Source: Pseudomonas sp. URMO17WK12:I2 | GTDB lineage: Bacteria; Pseudomonadota; Gammaproteobacteria; Pseudomonadales; Pseudomonadaceae | Assembly: GCF_003253735.1 (NCBI RefSeq) | Contig: NZ_QKYW01000001.1 | Span: 930,001-994,000 of the forward strand | DNA length: 64,000 nt | Reading direction: 5' to 3' | Part shown: piece after piece, positions 57,810 through 64,000 of the stretch | Layout of the letters: each line of letters starts with the position of its first letter | Numbering within the stretch: the stretch's first letter is position 1 | Made by a program: the position numbers and the translations under genes | Notes under the pieces: model-generated | The model's database searches: none | The model's input: the letters and a program-made list of their open reading frames with translations, nothing else | What the model was told of the DNA's origin: nothing

Positions 57810-58475
57810 TCAGTTGCCGAAGCGCGCCTTCATGTGGGCCAGGAACGGCCCCATCAGCGCGTCCTTGTCGGCCGCGATGCGCTGCACGTTGGGGTTCTCG
57901 GCGAAGCGCTCGAGCAGTGCTCGGGCTTTTGGGAAATCACCCAGCAGGTCGATGGCGAACAGCTTGTGCGCCACGGCTGCGGCAAGATCGAGGCTGTACA
58001 GGAAATACAGGTCAGCCAGGCTCAGGCTATCGCCCGCCACATAGGGCGAGAACCTGCCAAGGCGCTTGAGCGAATCGATCCCGACCAACAGCTCCTCACG
58101 GCTCTTGGCCTGAATCGCCGGATCGACCTGCAGGCCGAAGAACGCCTGGGCATAACAGGCGCGGGCCGGCAGCTCGATGTACAGCTCGATATGCTTGGCC
58201 AGTTCACGCACCCGCGCCTGTTCGTAGGCGCCGCTGGGCAGCAGCGCAGGCCCCTGCCCCAGCGCCTCGAGGTACTCGAGAATCGCCGACGTCTCGCTGA
58301 TGTAGCCGTGCTCGCACTGCAGCACCGGCACCTTGCCACGCGGGCTGATCGCCAGGAAGGCCTCGTCGCGGGAGGCGAAAACCTGCACTTCCTCGAACGG
58401 CAGGCCTTTTTCCAGCAGCGCGAATTTGACCATGTTGTAGTAGTTGCTGACGGCGAAACCATGGAGCCTGAGCAT
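57810..58475 (-). CDS. glutathione S-transferase family protein
   Basis: 221 residues. N-terminal thioredoxin-like domain (LHGFAVSNYYNMVKFALLEKGLPFEEVQVFASRDE, spanning about 58370-58460) with the cis-Pro and SETSAILEYLE glutathione-binding segment, then an all-helical C-terminal domain (SLADLYFLYSLDLAAAVA). It conjugates or reduces electrophiles with glutathione; physiological substrate unknown. Stop codons of this and the GNAT gene abut at 57809/57810. Confidence 0.88.
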   Translation of the reverse strand: MLRLHGFAVSNYYNMVKFALLEKGLPFEEVQVFASRDEAFLAISPRGKVPVLQCEHGYISETSAILEYLEALGQGPALLPSGAYEQARVRELAKHIELYIELPARACYAQAFFGLQVDPAIQAKSREELLVGIDSLKRLGRFSPYVAGDSLSLADLYFLYSLDLAAAVAHKLFAIDLLGDFPKARALLERFAENPNVQRIAADKDALMGPFLAHMKARFGN

Positions 58476-58675
58476 GGATACGTTTCCTCTGGTAGGCAGA
58501 CCGGGCTCGGTCAGGACAACACGCTAGCGGCATTCGCCAGGCCCCGCCAGTGGCATTTCGGACAACTGGCCGCAGCCCCTGGGGACTGCTACCCTGCGCC
58601 CCGCCCGAGCTACGGGTTGCGCCCGGCGGGTGCAAGCGGCCGGGCAGTTGCCAACCCACGGAATGGAGTTACCCC

Positions 58676-58918
58676 ATGAAGAACCTGTTCTTCTTCGACG
58701 CGATGCTCACCCCGAAAATCATCACCTTCGTCTACTGGCTGATGCTGCTCAGCGTAGTGGTGAGCAGCGTGACGATGATGTTCGGCGCCTACGGCAGTTT
58801 CCTGGGCGGCCTGGGCACCCTGATCGGCGGTGCCATCGGCGCGCGTATCGGCTGCGAGTTGATGATCGTGCTGTTCAAGATCCACGAGAACCTGCAGAAG
58901 ATCGCCAATCGCTCCTGA
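58676..58918 (+). CDS. DUF4282 family small membrane protein
   Basis: 80 residues from ATG 58676 with GGAG upstream. Two membrane segments (ITFVYWLMLLSVVVSSVTMMFGAYG and TLIGGAIGARIGCELMIVLFKI) match DUF4282 (pattern F..D.M.TP..I...YW, then R..CE..I..FKI). Function unknown. The 200 bases between the GST start and this gene carry only promoter-like space. Convergent with the aldolase gene, 26 bases between stops. Confidence 0.82.
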   Translation: MKNLFFFDAMLTPKIITFVYWLMLLSVVVSSVTMMFGAYGSFLGGLGTLIGGAIGARIGCELMIVLFKIHENLQKIANRS

Positions 58919-58944
58919 CCCAGGCGCACCTCAGGCGACTCGGT

Positions 58945-59568
58945 TCAGCGCTGGATCGCCTGCCAGGCGGTGACGAAGGCGGCCGCATTGCTCGCCACCT
59001 CATCGGCACCCATGCCGGGCCTGTAAAGCGCCGACCCCAACCCGAAGCCACTGGCGCCGGCCGCCACATAGGCCGCCATGTTCGTCGGGGTGATGCCGCC
59101 CACCGGCAACAACGCGATGTCCCTGGCGAACACCGCGCGCCAGGCCTTGACGATCAGCGGGCTGAACTGCTCGGCCGGAAACAGCTTGAGCACATGGGCG
59201 CCCGCCTCCAGCGCGGCGAACCCTTCGCTCGGGGTCGCCACGCCCGGTGCACTGAACAATCCGGCGGCGCGGCTCGCCTGTATCACCTGCGCATTGCAGT
59301 TAGGCGACACCACCAGCCGGCCACCGGCCTGCGCCACCTCCTCGACCTGCCGCGTGCTGAGCACGGTGCCAGCCCCGATCAGTGCGCGATCACCCAACTC
59401 GGCCGCCAGCAGGCTGATGCTGTGCAGCGGGTCGGGCGAGTTCAACGGAATTTCGATCGCGCGAAAGCCGGCCTCGTAGAGCGCCAGCCCCACGGGCACG
59501 ATTTCACGAGGGGTGATGCCACGCAGGATAGCGATCAGCGGCAGCTGCTGCAGGTATGAATCGGACAT
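58945..59568 (-). CDS. 2-dehydro-3-deoxy-6-phosphogalactonate (KDPGal) aldolase
   Basis: 207 residues from ATG 59568 with AAGGAGG 8 bases upstream. Class I KDPG/KDPGal aldolase: catalytic Glu in FRAIEIPLNSPDP, Schiff-base Lys in AHVLKLFPAEQFSP and GTVLSTRQVEEV. The N-S-P-x-P variant after the Glu is typical of the galactonate (DgoA) branch rather than Eda. It splits KDPGal to pyruvate and glyceraldehyde-3-phosphate. The kinase dgoK and dehydratase dgoD are not nearby. Confidence 0.85.
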   Translation of the reverse strand: MSDSYLQQLPLIAILRGITPREIVPVGLALYEAGFRAIEIPLNSPDPLHSISLLAAELGDRALIGAGTVLSTRQVEEVAQAGGRLVVSPNCNAQVIQASRAAGLFSAPGVATPSEGFAALEAGAHVLKLFPAEQFSPLIVKAWRAVFARDIALLPVGGITPTNMAAYVAAGASGFGLGSALYRPGMGADEVASNAAAFVTAWQAIQR

Positions 59569-59627
59569 TGCTGGCCCTCCTTGGGGCGTGATGGTGTCCT
59601 GGCGACAGGCATCGCCAGACCGTTCAG

Positions 59628-60401
59628 TCATGACGCTCGCCAGCCCAGCTCGGCCGAGATGGCATTCGCACAGGCAACCACTTCGGGCACCAGCGCCTGC
59701 AAGCGAACGTCCGGCATGTAGGGCACGGCACTGGCGACGCTCAGGGCGGCGACGATCTGCCCACCGGCTTCGCGTATCGGCGCAGCAACGCAGCGAATGC
59801 CCAGCTCGTTGTCCTCGAGATCGAAGCTGAAGCCACCGCGGGCGTAATCACTCATCTGCTCACGGAAACTTGCCCAGGCCGACGGGTCGTCCTGCTGGCG
59901 CCCGTGCCGGTAGAGTGCCAGCCATTCGCTTTGCGGCAGGTCGAGCATCAGCGACTTGCCGATACCGGTCAGCGCCAGCGGCATGCGCAGGCCGATGCGC
60001 GAGCGCATTTCCAGGCCACGGCTGCCCGGCAACTTGTCGATGTACAACACCTCGGCGCCGTCACGCACGCCCAGGTGCACGGTGTCCTGGGTGCGGCGGG
60101 CCAAATGTTCGAGGTGCGGCTGCGCCCGCTTCGCCAGCGGCATCTGCGCGCGCGCCTGGTAGCCGAGTTCGATGAGCCTGGGGCCAAGCTGATAGCCGCC
60201 GCTGCTACCGCCCAGGGCGCGCAGGTAATCGGCCTGCACCAGCGCCGCGATCAATCGATGGGTGGTGCTGCGCGTACAGCCGATGGCTGCGCCGATGTCG
60301 GCCAGGCTGCTGGCGCCGTGGGCAACGGCGTCGAGAACGGCGAGGCCGCGAAACAGTGCCTGGGCACCCGCCGGAGCCGACTTGTCGTGATGTTCTAGCA
60401 T
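59628..60401 (-). CDS. IclR family transcriptional regulator
   Basis: 257 residues from ATG 60401. N-terminal winged helix-turn-helix (SLADIGAAIGCTRSTTHRLIAALVQADYL) and the C-terminal IclR effector domain (DTVHLGVRDGAEVLYIDKLPG, RSRIGLRMPLALTGIGKSLM). It lies 59 bases upstream of the aldolase gene on the same strand, so regulation of sugar-acid catabolism is likely. An AATATG-N13-CATATT inverted repeat 47-71 bases upstream of its start is a candidate autoregulatory site. Confidence 0.9.
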   Translation of the reverse strand: MLEHHDKSAPAGAQALFRGLAVLDAVAHGASSLADIGAAIGCTRSTTHRLIAALVQADYLRALGGSSGGYQLGPRLIELGYQARAQMPLAKRAQPHLEHLARRTQDTVHLGVRDGAEVLYIDKLPGSRGLEMRSRIGLRMPLALTGIGKSLMLDLPQSEWLALYRHGRQQDDPSAWASFREQMSDYARGGFSFDLEDNELGIRCVAAPIREAGGQIVAALSVASAVPYMPDVRLQALVPEVVACANAISAELGWRAS

Positions 60402-60447
60402 GGGATTCTCCAGACCATCGACTGTAGCTGCGCCGCGGCCAATTCTC

Positions 60448-60472
60448 AATATGAAAAACCGACTCCCATATT
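60448..60472. promoter_or_regulatory. candidate IclR-family operator
   Basis: AATATG (60448-60453) and CATATT (60467-60472) form an inverted repeat with a 13-base spacer in the gap between the IclR gene and the divergent gene at 60565. Placement supports autoregulation; sequence alone does not prove it. Confidence 0.35.
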
Positions 60473-60564
60473 TCAGGAACAGATACGAGACAGCGATTGC
60501 GCATGGTCAGCACCTAGCTGCCCTGTCTACACTGGCCACTTTCCATAGCCCCTGGACCCGCCCC

Positions 60565-60837
60565 ATGAGCACCGACGAGCACGACGACGACACCTTCACC
60601 GAGAACACCCTGGTTCAGGCCGTCGAGAATCAGCTGGAATCCGGCGAGCCGGCGTTCGCGCAGGCGGTACTGAACAAGCTGACGCTGGTCGGCCATGCGC
60701 GTGAGGAAAGCGTGCAAATGATGGCCATGGTGCTGGCTCACGAGGTGGATGCCATGCTGCGCGAGGATCGGCCCTTCGATGCCGAGCACTACGAGCGGTT
60801 GTTGCGCGCCTTGCCGACGCTGCCCGAGGAACACTGA
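60565..60837 (+). CDS. small acidic protein of unknown function
   Basis: 90 residues from ATG 60565. Highly acidic N-terminus (STDEHDDDTFTENTLVQAVENQL) then a helical body (AVLNKLTLVGHAREESVQMMAMVLAHEVDAML). There is no export signal. It recalls small conserved pseudomonad proteins that sit beside cyaA; I do not recognise a named family. The in-frame extension to 60400 lies across the IclR promoter and is rejected. Confidence 0.7.
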   Translation: MSTDEHDDDTFTENTLVQAVENQLESGEPAFAQAVLNKLTLVGHAREESVQMMAMVLAHEVDAMLREDRPFDAEHYERLLRALPTLPEEH

Positions 60838-60936
60838 CCTCGGCGAACTGCCGTCCGCTTGACTACACTGGGGCTGCGGGATGCTCCCGCGAGCCACGGC
60901 CCACGCCGTACACGACAACAACAGGCAGGAGTCACC

Positions 60937-61182
60937 ATGGTCTTTAATGCCGATCTGGTCGCCGAACTGGAAATTCTTTTGCTGTTCAACCTGGACAACG
61001 GCCAGGAGGGCCTGAAGATTCACCACGACGCCGCCTCCTCCGCGGTCGCCGCTGCCGGGCGCCTGCACGAGAAAGCGTTGATCACCCTCCCCGATGGCGG
61101 TTATCTGACCCGTCTCGGCCATGAGGCCGCCGAACACGCGCAAAGCCTGAAAACCATCCTCACCACCGCCCAGGCACGCTGA
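60937..61182 (+). CDS. TIGR02647 family protein
   Basis: 81 residues from ATG 60937 with CAGGAG upstream. The pattern LxxELEILLLFNLDNGQEGLKIHHDA and PDGGYLTRLGHEAAEHAQ matches the short TIGR02647 family found next to cyaA in pseudomonads, sometimes described as DNA-binding because of its winged-helix-like C-terminus. Function unproven. Confidence 0.85.
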   Translation: MVFNADLVAELEILLLFNLDNGQEGLKIHHDAASSAVAAAGRLHEKALITLPDGGYLTRLGHEAAEHAQSLKTILTTAQAR

Positions 61183-61286
61183 ACGCCTGACCGTGCCTGC
61201 CGCATCAGGCGGTAGGCCTCTCGGCGGCCATTGCGAGCGGGTGCGTGGCGCCTGTAGGCTTGCTCATCACCCGGCCGAGCCCGAGC

Positions 61287-64000
61287 ATGACGCGCCACCT
61301 TCCCCTGCGACCCGACATCGATGACGGCATCGACCGCAAGGTGCTGACGCAACTGCGCGCGCGCTTCATGCGCATCAACCACGGTCGTCTGCAGCGCGCC
61401 ATGCAGGCCCTGTCGAGCCGCCAGCAACGGGTGCTGACACTGTTGCCGCTGCTGTTTCACGTCAATCACCCGCTGCTGCCCGGCTATGTCTCGGCGCAGA
61501 CTCCAGCGGGCCTGGCCGGCTTCGAGCCCAGCGCAGAGCTGCTCGCCGAAGCCCAGCGCCTGACCCGTTCGTTCGCCTACAAGCCGCCCCGGGCGCCGGC
61601 ACCGACGCCCATCCATGGCCTGTTTCTGATGGGTAGCCTGGGCACCTTGGCCCAGGCCGAGCAGAGCGACATGGACCTGTGGGTCTGCCACGCCAGCGAA
61701 CTGGACAGCGATGCCCGCGAAATCCTGCGCCGCAAGTGCGACCTGCTGCAGAGCTGGGCGGCCGGCCAGGGCGCGGAGGCGCACTTCTTCCTGATCGACC
61801 CCGAGCGCTTTCGCAGCGGCGCACGGGACGCGCAGCTGACCTCGGACGACTGCGGCACCACCCAGCATGTCCTGCTCCTCGACGAGTTCTACCGCACGGC
61901 GATCTGGCTGGCCGGGCGCATGCCGCTCTGGTGGTTGGTACCGGCCAGCGACGAACATCGCTACGCCCATGTGACCGGTACCCTGCTGAGCAAGCGCTTC
62001 ATCCGTGGCGAGGACGTACTCGACCTCGGCCACCTTGCCCAGGTGCCGGCCGGCGAGTTTATCGGCGCCGGCATGTGGCAGCTGTTCAAGGGCATCGAAT
62101 CGCCCTACAAATCGGCACTCAAGCTGCTGCTCACCGAGGTGTACGCCAGCGAGCACCCCCAGGTGCGCTGTCTGTCGCTACGCTTCAAGCAGGCGGTGTA
62201 TGACGGCCAGCTCGACCTCGACGAGCTGGATCCCTACGTGCTGATCTACCGCCGCCTGGAGGAGTACCTGCAGGCCCGCGGCGAAACCGAGCGCCTCGAA
62301 CTGGTCAGGCGCTGCCTGTACCTGAAGGTCAACAAGAAGATCAGCAAGCCGCCGCGCCACCGCGAAAAGAGCTGGCAGCGCCTGCTGCTCGAGCGGTTGA
62401 CGGGCGAATGGGGCTGGGGCGAGCGCCAGCTGATCCTGCTCGACAGTCGTAGCCAGTGGAAAGTCCGCCAGGTGACCGCCGAACGCCAGGCGTTGGTCAA
62501 TGAGCTCAACTACAGCTACCGCTTTCTGTCGATGTTCGCCCGCAGCCGTCCTGAAGGCGCGGCCGCCAGCACACGCGACATGGCGGTGCTGGGCCGGCGC
62601 CTGTACGCCGCCTTCGAGCGACGGGCCGGCAAGGTGGAATTCATCAACCCGGGCATCGCCCCGGATCTGGGCGAAGACACCCTGACCCTGGTGCATGCCC
62701 CTGCGCCCAGAGGCGAGCGCTGGGCACTCTACAATGGCAGCCTCGGCGCCCAGGAATGGCCGGACTTCGCGCCCCTGCGCAAGTCGCGCAGCCTGATCGA
62801 ACTGCTCGCCTGGAGCCACCGCAACGGCGTTATCGACAGCGCCACGCGCCTGTCGCTGCACCCGGGCGACAGCGACCTCAGCGAGTTCGAACTGAGCCAG
62901 TTGCTGGGCTGCCTGGCGCAAGCCCTGCCAATGCCCCTGGCAAGCGTGAGCGAAGCGGCCCTGGCGCACCCGCGCCGGCCAACCGAGGAGCTGTTGCTGA
63001 TCAACGTCGGTCTCGATCCGCTCAAGCAGCACAGCCAGATGAATGTACACATGACCAGCGAGCGCACCGACCCCCTGGGTTATTCGGGCGTACGCGACAA
63101 TCTGGTGCGGACCCTCGACCGCATCACCCTCAACAGCTGGAACGAACTGCTGGTGGAGCGTTATGAGGGGGCGACCGCCCTGCTCGATTGCCTGAGCGAT
63201 GTACTCAATGCCCGATCTGCCAGGGGCGAGCGCGCCAATCTTCGGGTGTTCTGCTTTTGCCGCAACCGCGCCGTGACCATCGCCGAACGTGTCGAAAGCC
63301 TGCTGAGCGAGCTGACCGGCTATCTCGACCGCGGCGAGCAACCGCGTTATCTGCTGCAGATCGCCCGTCGCTACCACCTGCTCGACCTGCTGCCCGGCAA
63401 TGTCCGCCACACGACCCTGGACGGTCTGCCAGCGCTGCTCGAACACCTGGCTCAGGATCGTGCCGAGTACAGCCCGCTGCACCTCGACCACAACGCTCTG
63501 GAAGGCGAAGACCTGGCGCTGATTCTGGAGGCCGGTCGCCCTGCGTGCGTGCAAGTGTTCTATCGCCTGAACGAGGCAGATGGTCTGGCGCAGATCACCG
63601 TGCTGGACGAGTGCGGTGCGGTCTGGCGAACCCAGGCGCCCTTTCACAATGAAACCAGCCTGCTAACGCCGCTGCATCGCTTTCTGCAAGCGATGCTCTA
63701 CCGCCGCGAAAGCGTGCAACCCCTGGAAAACCCGCAGCCGGTGCTGGAAATCGCCTACTACCAGCTGGTGCCCGCGGCGCCGCTGCGTGCGCAACGCCTG
63801 GAGCCGCGCCCGGTGCCACTCAACGATGTGATCCAGCCGTTCTATGACGTACAAGCCATCGTCGAGCCGGGTAGCGGCGCACGCGGCCATGTCAGCCTGT
63901 TCTGCAATCATCGGGAGTTTTCGGAGCTCGAGTACGGCGAAAACCTGTTCGCCAGCGTGGCCAGGCACATCCTCGCCCAACGCAGCGAAGAACAGCCCTA
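61287..64000 (+). CDS. cyaA: class I adenylate cyclase (3' truncated by window edge)
   Basis: About 904 codons from ATG 61287 are in the window with no stop; full-length proteins are about 940-950 residues, so only the tail is missing. The nucleotidyltransferase-like catalytic region shows LFLMGSLGTLAQAEQSDMDLWVCH (61621-61690) with the metal-binding D-x-D, followed by WAAGQGAEAHFFLIDPERF. It makes cAMP, which activates Vfr. The C-terminal regulatory part (RYLLQIARRYHLLDLLPG) is present. The gap to the upstream gene is 104 bases. Confidence 0.96.
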   Translation, partial: MTRHLPLRPDIDDGIDRKVLTQLRARFMRINHGRLQRAMQALSSRQQRVLTLLPLLFHVNHPLLPGYVSAQTPAGLAGFEPSAELLAEAQRLTRSFAYKPPRAPAPTPIHGLFLMGSLGTLAQAEQSDMDLWVCHASELDSDAREILRRKCDLLQSWAAGQGAEAHFFLIDPERFRSGARDAQLTSDDCGTTQHVLLLDEFYRTAIWLAGRMPLWWLVPASDEHRYAHVTGTLLSKRFIRGEDVLDLGHLAQVPAGEFIGAGMWQLFKGIESPYKSALKLLLTEVYASEHPQVRCLSLRFKQAVYDGQLDLDELDPYVLIYRRLEEYLQARGETERLELVRRCLYLKVNKKISKPPRHREKSWQRLLLERLTGEWGWGERQLILLDSRSQWKVRQVTAERQALVNELNYSYRFLSMFARSRPEGAAASTRDMAVLGRRLYAAFERRAGKVEFINPGIAPDLGEDTLTLVHAPAPRGERWALYNGSLGAQEWPDFAPLRKSRSLIELLAWSHRNGVIDSATRLSLHPGDSDLSEFELSQLLGCLAQALPMPLASVSEAALAHPRRPTEELLLINVGLDPLKQHSQMNVHMTSERTDPLGYSGVRDNLVRTLDRITLNSWNELLVERYEGATALLDCLSDVLNARSARGERANLRVFCFCRNRAVTIAERVESLLSELTGYLDRGEQPRYLLQIARRYHLLDLLPGNVRHTTLDGLPALLEHLAQDRAEYSPLHLDHNALEGEDLALILEAGRPACVQVFYRLNEADGLAQITVLDECGAVWRTQAPFHNETSLLTPLHRFLQAMLYRRESVQPLENPQPVLEIAYYQLVPAAPLRAQRLEPRPVPLNDVIQPFYDVQAIVEPGSGARGHVSLFCNHREFSELEYGENLFASVARHILAQRSEEQP

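Noticed and set aside
62178..63647. 489-codon minus-strand frame
   Set aside because: Antisense shadow of cyaA, whose plus-strand frame is open from 61287 to the window edge with class I cyclase motifs.

Overview
The window is a stretch of Pseudomonas chromosome (high GC, roughly 63-64% by eye). The identification rests on gene order that matches known pseudomonad maps almost gene for gene: hemE-gltD-gltB-damX-like-aroB-aroK-pilQPONM / ponA-maeB-M48-nuclease-rpmE / priA-argS-SPOR-hslV-hslU, and algP-algQ-hemY-hemX-hemD-hemC-algR-algZ / argH ... cyaA. It is not P. aeruginosa, because of the pigment locus at the left end and a rearranged pha/alg junction. A yellow-pigmented species is plausible, but the species cannot be named from sequence alone.

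Region 1 (1-15519) is accessory biosynthetic DNA. 1-5336 is the distal part of an aryl-polyene (APE) type II polyketide operon: FAD oxidoreductase, methyltransferase, DUF3261 lipoprotein, ketosynthase, dehydratase, ketoreductase, ketosynthase, joined by ATGA overlaps. After two small exported proteins and a dispersed repeat comes a second block. On the plus strand it has a hotdog dehydratase, an ABC-2 exporter, an acyl carrier protein, a ketosynthase and a truncated chain-length-factor-like protein. Converging on it on the minus strand are a DarA-like enzyme, a StlD/DarB ketosynthase, an unknown 135-aa protein and a BtrH-like acyltransferase. Together this looks like an aryl polyene plus dialkylresorcinol (flexirubin/arcuflavin-like) pigment pathway, with a candidate enzyme to join the two halves and a candidate exporter.

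Region 2 (15551-46156) is core genome: DUF2141 protein, hemE, glutamate synthase, a DamX-like AAA/SPOR protein, aroB/aroK, the type IV pilus alignment and secretin operon pilMNOPQ divergent from ponA, malic enzyme, an M48 protease, a nuclease, rpmE, priA, argS, an FtsN-like SPOR protein, hslVU and a DUF971 protein.

Region 3 (46222-49071) is a synteny junction. phaF is present, but the polymerase genes that normally separate it from hslU are missing. phaI survives only as a likely 3' fragment, and algP (another lysine/alanine-rich DNA-binding protein) and algQ follow directly.

Region 4 (49377-64000) is core: the hemYXDC tetrapyrrole operon, the algR/algZ two-component pair divergent from argH, small membrane and acetyltransferase genes, a GST, an isolated KDPGal-type aldolase with an IclR regulator, two small conserved genes and cyaA, which runs off the right edge.

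Intergenic spaces hold several Pseudomonas-type dispersed repeats: two elements sharing an identical 29-nt segment in inverted orientation, a large inverted-repeat element between hemE and gltD, and REP hairpins. No tRNA, rRNA, CRISPR, intact insertion sequence or prophage was seen.
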